Assembly (NCBI GenBank): GCA_035525055.1
Contig: DATLEZ010000178.1
Span: forward strand, 1-45,833
Direction of reading: 5' to 3'
DNA from: DATEEG01 sp035525055
GTDB lineage: Bacteria > Actinomycetota > Acidimicrobiia > Spongiisociales > ZC4RG35
Length of the DNA stretch: 45,833 bases
The translations under genes and the position numbers were made by a program. The notes below the pieces were generated by a model, which ran no database searches, had not been told where the DNA came from, and saw only the letters and a program-made list of their open reading frames with translations. Positions 24,164 through 31,773 of the stretch are shown piece after piece (the stretch's first letter is position 1; every line of letters starts with the position of its first letter).

Positions 24164-25120
24164 TTAAACCGTGGGCCCGGTCAGCCGAAGGAAGGCACGT
24201 TCCACGTCTGGCCGCTCCTCCGAACAGTCAATTACCCTGATTCCTCGATCGCTCAATTCGGCAAAGGCCTCGGTCAATGAGACGTGGTCCATCATGTCCA
24301 TCCGCCAGCGGTTCGAGGCGCCGATCTTGCCTACGTCTCCCCAGGGAAACTCAAGGTTGTCGGATTCGATGGAGCCCTCGAGCAGCAGAAAGTACGATTT
24401 GTGACCCGCTTGCGCCGCGAGATCGTCGACGCTGCCCGAAAACCGGACCGAACCTTCGTCGAGCACCGTCACCGAATCTGCAAAACCTGGCAGTTCGGCA
24501 ATGCGCTGGGTGGCCCAAATCACTACCGCGCCGTCGTCCGCGGCTTGGCGAACCAGTAAGCGAATCTGGTCCGCTCCGAGAGGGTCTAAGTCGTGCGTGG
24601 CCTCATCGATCACCAAGACGTCGGGACGGCACATCAATGCGCGAGCCAAAACAAGACGTTTCACCATTCCGTGAGAGTAGAGGCGGACCGGCCTCGGACC
24701 CGCGGCCTCGAGACCTACAGCCGCTATCCATTCATCGGCGAGATCCTTGGCTGTCGATCGAGCGATGCCGTGCAGCTGACCGAAGAAAGTCAGATTCTGG
24801 CGCCCGCTGAGACGCAAATAGAACGAGCGGTCGCTAGCTGGAACCCATCCTATTCGACCACGCACGTGGCGGTCGCACGGATCTCCACCACCGACTCTGA
24901 TCTCACCGGTACTGGGGCTCATCAAACCCGAGGCCATCCTCAGAACCGTGGTTTTGCCGGCACCGTTCGGTCCGAGGAGACCGTGAATCACACCTGCCTC
25001 CAGCGACAGGGTCAGGTCTTTGACCACCTGCCGGCCATTGAACTCTCTGGAAAGGCTGAGAGCCTCGACTATGACAGTCGAGGCTCTCAGGTGTTCTAGG
25101 TCACCTACATCGGGGTTCAC
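24164..25120 (-). CDS. ABC transporter ATP-binding protein
   Basis: A 318-residue ATPase: Walker A 'GLLGPNGAGKTTVL', signature 'YSHGMVKRLVLARAL' (degenerate from LSGGM), Walker B 'VLVIDEATHDLDP', and a C-terminal extension (~235-318) beyond the nucleotide-binding domain. GTG 25120 overlaps the precursor stop TGA by four bases (GTGA), so translation is probably coupled to the precursor; GTG 25135 is a longer alternative. A perfect 15-bp inverted repeat (25056-25090) lies inside its first codons and could reduce transporter expression relative to the precursor. Confidence 0.9.
   Translation of the reverse strand: MNPDVGDLEHLRASTVIVEALSLSREFNGRQVVKDLTLSLEAGVIHGLLGPNGAGKTTVLRMASGLMSPSTGEIRVGGGDPCDRHVRGRIGWVPASDRSFYLRLSGRQNLTFFGQLHGIARSTAKDLADEWIAAVGLEAAGPRPVRLYSHGMVKRLVLARALMCRPDVLVIDEATHDLDPLGADQIRLLVRQAADDGAVVIWATQRIAELPGFADSVTVLDEGSVRFSGSVDDLAAQAGHKSYFLLLEGSIESDNLEFPWGDVGKIGASNRWRMDMMDHVSLTEAFAELSDRGIRVIDCSEERPDVERAFLRLTGPTV
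25056..25090 (-). promoter_or_regulatory. Perfect 15-bp inverted repeat just after the precursor gene
   Basis: CTGAGAGCCTCGACT (25056-25070), a 5-nt loop, and AGTCGAGGCTCTCAG (25076-25090). In the minus-strand transcript the stem begins 26 nt after the precursor stop and lies in the 5' part of the ATPase gene. There is no T tract after it, so it is more likely an RNA-stability or attenuation stem than a full terminator. A perfect stem in coding sequence is unusual. Confidence 0.75.
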
Positions 25121-25272
25121 GACAGTGCGGAGCACTCCAAGTGAACGTCGATGTGGTGAGGTACGTCGATTGAGTCCTTCGGCGGGCTACCCGTTACCTG
25201 TGGGTTACACCGGCTGAAGGTGTGGTCGGCAATCGATCCGAAATCGATAACCAACGGTCTCTGATACTGCAG
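25117..25272 (-). CDS. Putative lasso-type RiPP precursor peptide, CTG start
   Basis: A 51-residue peptide whose leader fits the lasso/RRE pattern: Tyr3-x-x-Pro6 ('QYQRPLVIDFG'), Gly12, and Thr18 next to last before the expected cut ('GSIADHTF'). The candidate core is residues 20-51 ('SRCNPQVTGSPPKDSIDVPH' onward), with Cys22 and Cys47 and a final 'ECSALS'. From memory, similar 'GSIADHTF...SALS' peptides occur in other genomes beside B2 and asparagine-synthetase genes. There is no in-frame ATG, GTG or TTG before Tyr3. CTG 25272 sits four bases after AAGGGAGG, itself ~10 bases after a predicted transcription start. TGA overlaps the ATPase GTG. The core has no Asp/Glu at positions 7-9, so a standard lasso ring cannot form. 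Confidence 0.75.
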   Translation of the reverse strand: MQYQRPLVIDFGSIADHTFSRCNPQVTGSPPKDSIDVPHHIDVHLECSALS

Positions 25273-25276
25273 GTTG

Positions 25277-25284
25277 CCTCCCTT
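25277..25284 (-). promoter_or_regulatory. Shine-Dalgarno deciding the precursor start
   Basis: AAGGGAGG on the minus strand, four bases before CTG 25272. It is among the strongest ribosome binding sites in the window. The only in-frame codon at useful spacing is CTG; the next in-frame TTG is 22 bases away and would remove the conserved Tyr and Pro of the leader. Confidence 0.7.
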
Positions 25285-25301
25285 CGTCCCTTGGATTCGC
25301 C

Positions 25302-25329
25302 ATGGTAGCTTAAATTTCGTACCAGTCAA
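25302..25329 (-). promoter_or_regulatory. Predicted promoter of the RiPP precursor operon
   Basis: On the minus strand TTGACT (25329-25324), a 16-bp spacer, and TACCAT (25307-25302), a good match to housekeeping-sigma -35/-10 elements. The expected start is near 25295, giving a ~23-nt leader that contains the strong Shine-Dalgarno. It lies in the 80-bp divergent region shared with the asparagine-synthetase gene. Confidence 0.55.
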
Positions 25330-25352
25330 CGAACGGTAGGGGGTTCGAACAA

Positions 25353-27125
25353 TTGTCAAGTATCGCTGCCGCGTGGCAGCCCGGAGGCCCTCCGGGGGAG
25401 GCGGTGGTGCAGCGGATGCTGGCGACAGCCCCCCACCGAGGGGACAACTACGTCTTTTTGTCTCTCGGCAACGTGTCCCTTGGCGTCTCCAATTCTTCCG
25501 GGCCTCAGTGGGCACAGGTAGGCGCTTCTGAGGCCTGGGCTTGTGCCGTCCAGGGTCCCGTCGACAACGCCGACGAACTCTGCAAGCTGGCGGGTAATCC
25601 AAAAAACGTAGCCATAGCTGTGGCCAACCTGGTGTCCCGCAGAGGCAATCGAGCCTTGGACCTGCTGCGGGGCTCCTTTGCGGGCGTAGTGACCGATGGT
25701 CAGGACCTTGTCTGTTTCCGCGACCACCTTGGCGGAAGGCCGCTGTTTTTCAGGCATGGGGACTTTGCCACGTTCGTGGCCACCGAGGCCAAGCAAATCG
25801 TTGCCGGGGCTGAGTTGAAGAGAGAGCCTGACCTCGCAGCCATTGAATTGATGTTCTATCGAGGCATCGGGCCGGAGTCGGCCCTGAAGGGTGTAAGTCG
25901 AGTCTTCTACGGGGAAACGGTGACGTTGAGCCGGGGGAAGAGTCCGGTCCGCGAACGGTACTGGAACCCGGAGGACGCACTTGAAACGAACCGCGTCTCC
26001 GCCGGAGAGGCGCCCGAGCTTCTGGCCGAACGGATCGAACAGGCTGTCAGGCGGGCTGTGTCGGGGAGCGATGCCATATCCCTGAGCGGTGGCATAGATT
26101 CTCCAACTGTCGCTGCTTTCGCGGCGCCAGAGCACTTGATCAGGTCGGGGCAGCCTTTGCGGGCCTATACCGCGGTGTACCCCTACCACGCGACGGTTGA
26201 TGAATCCCGCTACACGAAGGAGGTGGCATCGTTCCTGGGACTCGATTTGAAGTCCTTCGTGCCGACGGCCGGCTCGCTGGACGATATCGAACGATGGGTC
26301 GAACTGGCGGATGGTCCCTGGGATAGCCTCCCGATGGCCACAGCCCTCGAGGGCTACAAGCTGGCGGCCTCGATGGGCGCAAGTCAAGTGCTTACCGGGA
26401 CCCTGGCCGAGTACGCCTTCACCATCAATCGGTTCATCCTGGGCCATCTGCTCGTGCGGGGGCGTTGGAGAGGTCTGTCGGATCTCCTGCGGGTCCGTCG
26501 AAAGGCCGGCCGATCTCTGCTCAGTTTGACCAAGCAACTCGTCTATGAGGTGACCCCTGCTCCTCTGGGAAAGGCCTATGCCAGACTGGTCCGCAACCGG
26601 TCGACGTTCAATCCCCCGTGGGTGGACACCACCGTGGCCGGAGGCCCGAGGTACGTAACGGCCCTGACCGACCCCGTCCTCCGCCGATGGACCAACCTCA
26701 CCACACAAGCGACCCGAGGAACGACGTCGACCCAGGAGGCTATTGAGATATGCGCATCCACGGTTGGTGTCGTGGTTCGAACTCCACTGGCCGATCGTGA
26801 CCTCTGGGAATTCTTCCTTTCCCTGCCGGTCGAGGCCAAGTTCCCGGACCTGACACCGAAGAGCATCCTCAGAAAGGCGATGCGCGGCAGGCTGCCCGAT
26901 TCGATCCTCGACCGCCGCGACAAGACAGTTTTCGACGAGCACGTCCTTGAAACGGTCCCCTGGCCCCAAATCGCTGCGCTAATCGACGATTCTGATTACC
27001 GAATGCCCGGCGTCGATTACGCCATGCTCCAAGACCGAATTGCCAACCGGCGAGCGGCGGCTACCGAGGTGGTCTGGGCCCAGGACCTGGCAACGGTCCA
27101 TGCCTTCATCAAGTCGTTCAAGTGA
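25353..27125 (+). CDS. Asparagine-synthetase-like RiPP cyclase (lasso C protein type)
   Basis: A 590-residue homologue of asparagine synthetase B. The N-terminal region (~1-200) has the glutaminase fold ('LRGSFAGVVTDGQDLVCFRDHLGGRPLFF'-type segment) but begins 'SSIAAAW' and lacks the catalytic Cys2, so it should not use glutamine. The C-terminal ATP-binding domain has the PP-loop 'ISLSGGIDSPTVAAF' near residue 245 and 'ADGPWDSLPMAT' later. Such proteins activate an acidic side chain by adenylation and close a macrolactam in lasso biosynthesis. TTG 25353 has 'gtaggggg' upstream. Next gene overlaps (GTGA). What it joins here is unclear because the precursor lacks a normally placed acid. Confidence 0.85.
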   Translation: MSSIAAAWQPGGPPGEAVVQRMLATAPHRGDNYVFLSLGNVSLGVSNSSGPQWAQVGASEAWACAVQGPVDNADELCKLAGNPKNVAIAVANLVSRRGNRALDLLRGSFAGVVTDGQDLVCFRDHLGGRPLFFRHGDFATFVATEAKQIVAGAELKREPDLAAIELMFYRGIGPESALKGVSRVFYGETVTLSRGKSPVRERYWNPEDALETNRVSAGEAPELLAERIEQAVRRAVSGSDAISLSGGIDSPTVAAFAAPEHLIRSGQPLRAYTAVYPYHATVDESRYTKEVASFLGLDLKSFVPTAGSLDDIERWVELADGPWDSLPMATALEGYKLAASMGASQVLTGTLAEYAFTINRFILGHLLVRGRWRGLSDLLRVRRKAGRSLLSLTKQLVYEVTPAPLGKAYARLVRNRSTFNPPWVDTTVAGGPRYVTALTDPVLRRWTNLTTQATRGTTSTQEAIEICASTVGVVVRTPLADRDLWEFFLSLPVEAKFPDLTPKSILRKAMRGRLPDSILDRRDKTVFDEHVLETVPWPQIAALIDDSDYRMPGVDYAMLQDRIANRRAAATEVVWAQDLATVHAFIKSFK

Positions 27126-28039
27126 CCGCGGTTCGATCGGTCGGCACGTGTTTCGGATTCGAGTTCATATCCGCCGAGCCCGTGTGGCTGCTTCGAGAAG
27201 GAGACGGGACCCCCTTGGAGATCAGCTATGACCCGGTCACCGATCTCGTAACTGGATCCCTTCTGGCCGAATGGACTCCCAACGAGCGAAACCCGATCGA
27301 AGCCAGACTTTTCCAGGGCGAAACGGAAGGCACCTTTGCTCTGTCGATAGCTGGAGGAGGCTGGTACTTGATAGACCCGGCAGGCGGGAGGATCACCACA
27401 CCGGTCAGCGTCAGCAGCTTGCGGGGTTCGATTCGACTGTTGGGCCTACCGCTGCTCTTGTGCTGCCTGGCTCGGGGGGACACCACCCTGCACTCCGCGG
27501 CAGTCCAAGTGGGTGACAAAGCCATCCTCCTGGCTGCCCCCGGGCGTCATGGGAAAACCTCTCTGGGAGCTTCATTTGCCGCCCAGGGACACCGGTTGCT
27601 TTCCGAAGATCTGAGCTGTCTCACCACGACATCTTCCGGAGTGCGACTGATTCCGGGTCCGACCGGGCTCCGGATAAGGCCTGACATGACAGATCTGCTG
27701 CCCCTGCCCGGCTATGAGGAGATTGGTCGGTACGAAGATCGGGTTGTTCTTCGACCCGTTAGTGGTGCCGGTGACTGCACCCCCGTCGAGGTCGGGGCAA
27801 TAGTGTTCCTGAGTGATTTCGGCTCTGAACTCGATCTGGTTCGGTTGGTTCCCGGCGAAGCCATGCGAGATCTGTGGTTCCTGAGCTTTCACCTTCCCAA
27901 CGACGAGGATCGGCAGCGAAAGTTCCAGGCATTGGTGGACCTGGCCGGAGCGATCCCGGCCTGGCGTTTCGTCCGCCCTCTCGACCCGAGCAGACTCAAA
28001 GACGACGCAGATTTCCTAATCGAGAAGACGCTGGCGTAG
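27122..28039 (+). CDS. HPr-kinase-like protein of the RiPP cluster
   Basis: A 305-residue protein of the HprK/PEPCK-like P-loop kinase family: Walker A 'LLAAPGRHGKTSLGASFAA' near residue 140 and an acidic strand 'LLSEDLSCL' shortly after. The N-terminal ~115 residues are a separate beta-rich domain. Homologues in some lasso clusters (paeninodin type) phosphorylate the C-terminal Ser of the precursor; the precursor here ends in Ser51. GTG overlaps the cyclase stop (GTGA), and B2 follows three bases after its stop. Phosphorylation is inferred. A classical HPr regulator is unlikely given the context. Confidence 0.8.
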   Translation: MTAVRSVGTCFGFEFISAEPVWLLREGDGTPLEISYDPVTDLVTGSLLAEWTPNERNPIEARLFQGETEGTFALSIAGGGWYLIDPAGGRITTPVSVSSLRGSIRLLGLPLLLCCLARGDTTLHSAAVQVGDKAILLAAPGRHGKTSLGASFAAQGHRLLSEDLSCLTTTSSGVRLIPGPTGLRIRPDMTDLLPLPGYEEIGRYEDRVVLRPVSGAGDCTPVEVGAIVFLSDFGSELDLVRLVPGEAMRDLWFLSFHLPNDEDRQRKFQALVDLAGAIPAWRFVRPLDPSRLKDDADFLIEKTLA

Positions 28040-28041
28040 CC

Positions 28042-28458
28042 ATGAAAACGCTAATCGAGAAATTTGTATTGGCCGTTCGTATATGGATTGCCTACCTGCG
28101 TGTGGTCGTCCTGCTAAATAGGCGACCGTTGCACGATGTCGTCGACGCCTTGAGCGCGGCCACCGGGCGAGGCGGGACTCCCGAGCTGGCACGCCGATAC
28201 TCCCGGGCGATTCATCGAGTGTTGAGGATCGGGAGCAAGCGGCCACGGTGCCTTCCGTCTGCCCTCGTGCTCTTCCGGCTCCTCAGAAAGCGGGGCCTTC
28301 CGGCCGAGCTGGTAGTCGGGCTTCCGTCATCGCCCCGCAGCCACATCGCCCACGCCTGGGTGGAATTGGACGGCAAGGACGTAGGGCCGCCTCCTGGTAA
28401 GCACGATCACGAGGGGATCGCCCGCTACGGGCTCCGCGAAGGCACCTCCGAGATCTAA
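28042..28458 (+). CDS. Lasso-type B2 protein (transglutaminase-like leader peptidase)
   Basis: A 138-residue cysteine protease of the lasso B2 family. Visible active-site region: 'RCLPSALVLFRLLRKRGLPA' with Cys near residue 73, 'HIAHAWVELDG' with catalytic His near 110, and a following Asp ('GKDVG'). It removes the leader peptide, guided by the PqqD-like B1 protein (22977). The N-terminal helix 'FVLAVRIWIAYLRVVVLL' is hydrophobic, typical of the family. ATG 28042 lies two bases after the kinase stop. It is the last gene of the plus-strand RiPP operon, 40 bp from the convergent lipoate gene. Confidence 0.88.
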   Translation: MKTLIEKFVLAVRIWIAYLRVVVLLNRRPLHDVVDALSAATGRGGTPELARRYSRAIHRVLRIGSKRPRCLPSALVLFRLLRKRGLPAELVVGLPSSPRSHIAHAWVELDGKDVGPPPGKHDHEGIARYGLREGTSEI

Positions 28459-28498
28459 CGGCTGATCGGCAGGGTAAGGGCCCGTCTCCGTAGAAGGG

Positions 28499-30154
28499 CT
28501 AGCAGGCCGCGATCCACGGTAGGCGGCTGGTCGCGATATTGCGAGCGCGGCTCGCGTGATACGACGATCGGACCAAAGGTCCCGACTCGACAATGGGGAT
28601 CCCGATCGATTCGCCGTAGTCCCGATATTCATCGAACTCGGTCGGATGCACGTAGCGGTGAATCGCACGATGACGGGGGGTGGGACGAAGGTATTGACCG
28701 ATGGTGACGATGTCGATGCCCACGGCTCTCATGTCGGCCAGAGTCGCCAGCACCTCCTCACGGCTTTCCCCCATGCCGACGATCAGACCTGACTTGGTCA
28801 GGCCCTCCGGATTCAGCTTCTTCGCCCGCGAGAGCAGGGCTAGCGAACGCCCATAATTCGCCGAGGTCCGAACGTCCCGCTGGAGGCGAAGAACGGTTTC
28901 GGTGTTGTGGTTGAGCACCTCCGGACGCTCGGACAGCACCGTGTCGAGGGCAACAGGATCGCCTTTGAAGTCGGGGATCAGCACTTCGATCTCACAACCT
29001 GAATGGATCCGTCGAGTCTCTCTGATGGTGGCGGCGAAGATCGCAGCGCCCCCGTCGTCGAGGTCATCGCGGTTGACCGAGGTGATGACGGCATGGGACA
29101 GACCCATGGCTTTGATCGCCTCGGCCGCGCGGAACGGTTCCAACACGTCGACCTCGGTTGGCTTGCCGGTAGTGACGTTGCAGAAGCCACACGCTCGGGT
29201 GCAACGGTCACCGAGAATCATGAGAGTGGCAGTGCCGCTCCCCCAGCATTCGTAGATATTGGGGCATCCTGCTTCCTCGCAGACGGTGTGAAGGTCGAGG
29301 CCTCTCATCAACTTCTTGAGCGCCAGGTAATCGCCGTCCATCCGGGCGGTCACCTTCATCCAGTCCGGGCGGGGGGGTTCGCCCGGGAGGCGGCCATTGA
29401 TCAGGACCGGTTCTGCCTTCCGAGCCTCGGGGCTAAAGGTCCCTTGCTTTAGGAGACGATCGACCTCGAACTGATCGGAAGTGCCCTGGCCTCGCACGAA
29501 CGCTGCCATCTGGGTGTCGAGTCTTTCGTAGCCGAGCACCCTGGCGAAGATGGGCACCAGGACCTCGATCACCTCCTGATGGGAGACCTTGCGGCCGGTC
29601 AGGGCCTTGAGTGAGGTGACCTGGCGCCCGGTGATCCCGCAGGGGTTCATCCTCGAGAAGAACTCCATGTCGGGGTCGAGGTTGAGAGCGAAGCCATGCA
29701 TGGTCACCTGGCGGGAGACTCTCACCCCGATCGCGGCGACCTTGCCCGCCGAAGTCCACACGCCGGTGAGGCCCGGTTCCCGCCACGCCTCCACCCCCAG
29801 AACATCGAGAGTTTCCATCAAAACCTGCTCGAGCCTGCGAACGTAGGGCACGATCTGCATCGGGTCCGACAGGCGAATGATCGGATAGCCGACGAGTTGT
29901 CCCGGACCGTGGAAGGTGATGTCGCCGCCCCGATCGACGTGATGAAGTTCAGCCCCGAGCCCGGGGAGGGCAGCTTCGGGCACCAGGAGGTTCGACCCGT
30001 TCCCGTTTCGCCCCACGGTGTAGACCGGCAGATGCTCCAGCAGAAGTAGATAGTCCTCGGCGCGACCTTCTACCCGCCCCTCCCACAGGGCCTTCTGCAG
30101 ATCCCAGGCCTCGGCGTAGGGAAGCCGCCCGAGCCAACGAGCCCTCAGCACCAC
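28499..30154 (-). CDS. lipB-lipA: LipB-LipA fusion: octanoyltransferase and lipoyl synthase
   Basis: One open frame of 551 residues joins both steps of lipoate assembly. Residues ~1-215 are LipB (octanoyl-ACP:protein transferase): 'DRGGDITFHGPGQLVGYPI', 'GKVAAIGV' (Lys) and 'MNPCGITGRQVTSL' (catalytic Cys). Residues ~262-551 are LipA (radical SAM): auxiliary cluster 'CEEAGCPNIYEC', SAM cluster 'CTRACGFC', 'VNRDDLDDGGA' and C-terminal 'RSSYHA'. The linker (~225-262) is continuous with no stop. GTG 30154 (or the adjacent GTG 30151) starts 25 bases after the E2 gene, whose lipoyl domain is a direct substrate. The two enzymes are normally separate proteins. Confidence 0.92.
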   Translation of the reverse strand: MVLRARWLGRLPYAEAWDLQKALWEGRVEGRAEDYLLLLEHLPVYTVGRNGNGSNLLVPEAALPGLGAELHHVDRGGDITFHGPGQLVGYPIIRLSDPMQIVPYVRRLEQVLMETLDVLGVEAWREPGLTGVWTSAGKVAAIGVRVSRQVTMHGFALNLDPDMEFFSRMNPCGITGRQVTSLKALTGRKVSHQEVIEVLVPIFARVLGYERLDTQMAAFVRGQGTSDQFEVDRLLKQGTFSPEARKAEPVLINGRLPGEPPRPDWMKVTARMDGDYLALKKLMRGLDLHTVCEEAGCPNIYECWGSGTATLMILGDRCTRACGFCNVTTGKPTEVDVLEPFRAAEAIKAMGLSHAVITSVNRDDLDDGGAAIFAATIRETRRIHSGCEIEVLIPDFKGDPVALDTVLSERPEVLNHNTETVLRLQRDVRTSANYGRSLALLSRAKKLNPEGLTKSGLIVGMGESREEVLATLADMRAVGIDIVTIGQYLRPTPRHRAIHRYVHPTEFDEYRDYGESIGIPIVESGPLVRSSYHASRARNIATSRLPWIAAC

Positions 30155-30179
30155 GCCGCCCAGGCCGGAATCTTGGAGT

Positions 30180-31757
30180 TCACGCGAGCTCCTGGTTCCA
30201 GTCCCAATTCTCCAGGTTCTGCTTGATCCGCTGCAGGAACAGGACTGCGGTGGAACCATCGAAGGCGCGGTGGTCCCAGGAGAACCCGAGGTAGCCGATG
30301 TGGCGGATCGCGATTGTGTCCTGGCCCTCATCGGTTGTCACCACGGCCGGCCGCTTGGTGATCGTCTCGGTGGAGAGCAGGCCGGTGTTGGGAACGTTGA
30401 TGATGGGAGCCGAGAGGAACGACCCAAAGGGACCGGGGTTGGTGATCGAGAAGGTCGACCCGGTCACATCGTCGGGCTCGAGTTTGCCGGCCCTGGCCTT
30501 CTCAGCCAGTTCCCTGATGCGCCGGGCCAAGCCGACCAGCCGGAGACCGTCGGCATTGCGAATAGTCGCAACCACGAGTCCCTTCTGGTCGAGGTCGATG
30601 GCGATCCCGAGGTTGACCGACCGGTGGAAGACCGCCTTCTTCTCGTCGAGGAAGAAGGCGCTGTTGACCACCGGGTACTCCTTGAGAGCGTCGATGGTCG
30701 CCCGGGCGATGAACGGCAGGTAGGTGAGGGAGAAACCCTCCTCCTTCTTCCAAGCTGCCTGGTGGGCGACGCGAACCCGCTCCACTCTTTCGTAGTCGAC
30801 CTCCACCGATGTCCAGACATGAGCAGCCGTCTGCTTGGCCCGGACCAGATTCTCGGCGATTCGCGTGCGAAGGCGATCCAGAGGTATCTCCTCGGATCCC
30901 GACGCCGCCACAGGGGCCGGTGGAGCCATCGGAGCAGGTGCCTCCGAAGAACGGGCCGGTGGTGGGGCGACAACCGGCGGTGGGCTGGCGGGAGGTGCAG
31001 GCGGTGCCGCTGGAGCAGCCGGCGCAGTTGGAACAGACGCTTCTGGAACTGGGGCTTCTGGAGCCGGTGGAGCGGTTGGTGCTGCGGCAGGGGCCGATGC
31101 GGCGGCGTCTTCGGGCCGACCGGCGAGATGAGACTCGACGTCGCGGCGGGTGATGCGCCCGCCTTCGCCGGTGCCGGTGATGGTGTTGAGGTCGACTCCA
31201 TGCTCCCGAACGAGCTTGCGCACGACCGGCGAAAGGACCTCTGCCTTCCCCTCGGCTGGCCCAGTGATCGCAGCGGGCGCCACGGGTGTCGGCGCCGGAG
31301 CAGCAGGTGTCGCGGCAGGTTCGGGTGCAGCGGGTTCAGCTGGCTGGGCTGGCTCCGGAGCAGGCGGGGCCGGGGCAGCTTGCGCGGCAGGTTCTGCGCC
31401 TGGCGCAGCCGCGGGTTCCGGAGCGGCTTCGGCTTCATGCGCAGCCGCAGCCTCAGGTTCCGGCGTTGCCGTAGCTTCGGGCGCAGGTGCAGCTTCCGGC
31501 GCAGCCGCGGGCGCTTCGCCCGCCTCCCCGATCGTCGCCAGGGCCGTTCCGACCGCAACGGTCTCGCCTTCTCCGACCAGAAGTTCAGTCACGACTCCGG
31601 CCGCCGGTGACGGCACCTCGGTGTCGACTTTGTCGGTGGAGATCTCGACCAGGACCTCGTCGACGGCGATAGCGTCGCCAACCTTCTTCGCCCAGCGGAG
31701 AATGGTTCCCTCTGTGACGGTCTCACCCAACTGGGGCATGGTGACGGTGGTGGCCAC
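30180..31757 (-). CDS. 2-oxoacid dehydrogenase E2 (dihydrolipoamide acyltransferase)
   Basis: A 525-residue E2 subunit. One lipoyl domain (1-78) with 'EISTDKVDTEVPSP' (Lys43 lipoylated), a long Ala/Pro/Glu linker (~80-165), an E3-binding domain (~172-212, 'SPVVRKLVREHGVDLN', 'GTGEGGRITRRDVE'), a second Ala/Pro linker, and the catalytic domain (~285-525) with 'FSWDHRAFDGSTAV' (HxxxDG). Which acyl group it carries (succinyl, acetyl or branched-chain) cannot be settled without the E1, which is not in the window. GTG 31757. It is cotranscribed with E3 upstream and LipB-LipA downstream. Confidence 0.9.
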   Translation of the reverse strand: MATTVTMPQLGETVTEGTILRWAKKVGDAIAVDEVLVEISTDKVDTEVPSPAAGVVTELLVGEGETVAVGTALATIGEAGEAPAAAPEAAPAPEATATPEPEAAAAHEAEAAPEPAAAPGAEPAAQAAPAPPAPEPAQPAEPAAPEPAATPAAPAPTPVAPAAITGPAEGKAEVLSPVVRKLVREHGVDLNTITGTGEGGRITRRDVESHLAGRPEDAAASAPAAAPTAPPAPEAPVPEASVPTAPAAPAAPPAPPASPPPVVAPPPARSSEAPAPMAPPAPVAASGSEEIPLDRLRTRIAENLVRAKQTAAHVWTSVEVDYERVERVRVAHQAAWKKEEGFSLTYLPFIARATIDALKEYPVVNSAFFLDEKKAVFHRSVNLGIAIDLDQKGLVVATIRNADGLRLVGLARRIRELAEKARAGKLEPDDVTGSTFSITNPGPFGSFLSAPIINVPNTGLLSTETITKRPAVVTTDEGQDTIAIRHIGYLGFSWDHRAFDGSTAVLFLQRIKQNLENWDWNQELA

Positions 31758-31773
31758 TGTTACTCGCTTCCTC

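Noticed and set aside
25208..25303. Alternative minus-strand ORF starting at ATG 25303 in another frame
   Set aside because: Its ATG overlaps the predicted -10 element, the 31-residue product lacks the leader motif, and its stop does not couple to the ATPase gene.
25340..25352. tRNA T-loop-like 'gggttcgaac'
   Set aside because: No acceptor, D or anticodon arms can be built around it; it is the leader of the cyclase gene.
30270..31610. Long plus-strand ORF (446 codons) and a second minus-frame ORF (30464-31558) over the E2 gene
   Set aside because: Both are shadows of the Ala/Pro-rich E2 coding sequence; translations are low-complexity Arg/Gly or Pro/Arg and lack any motif.
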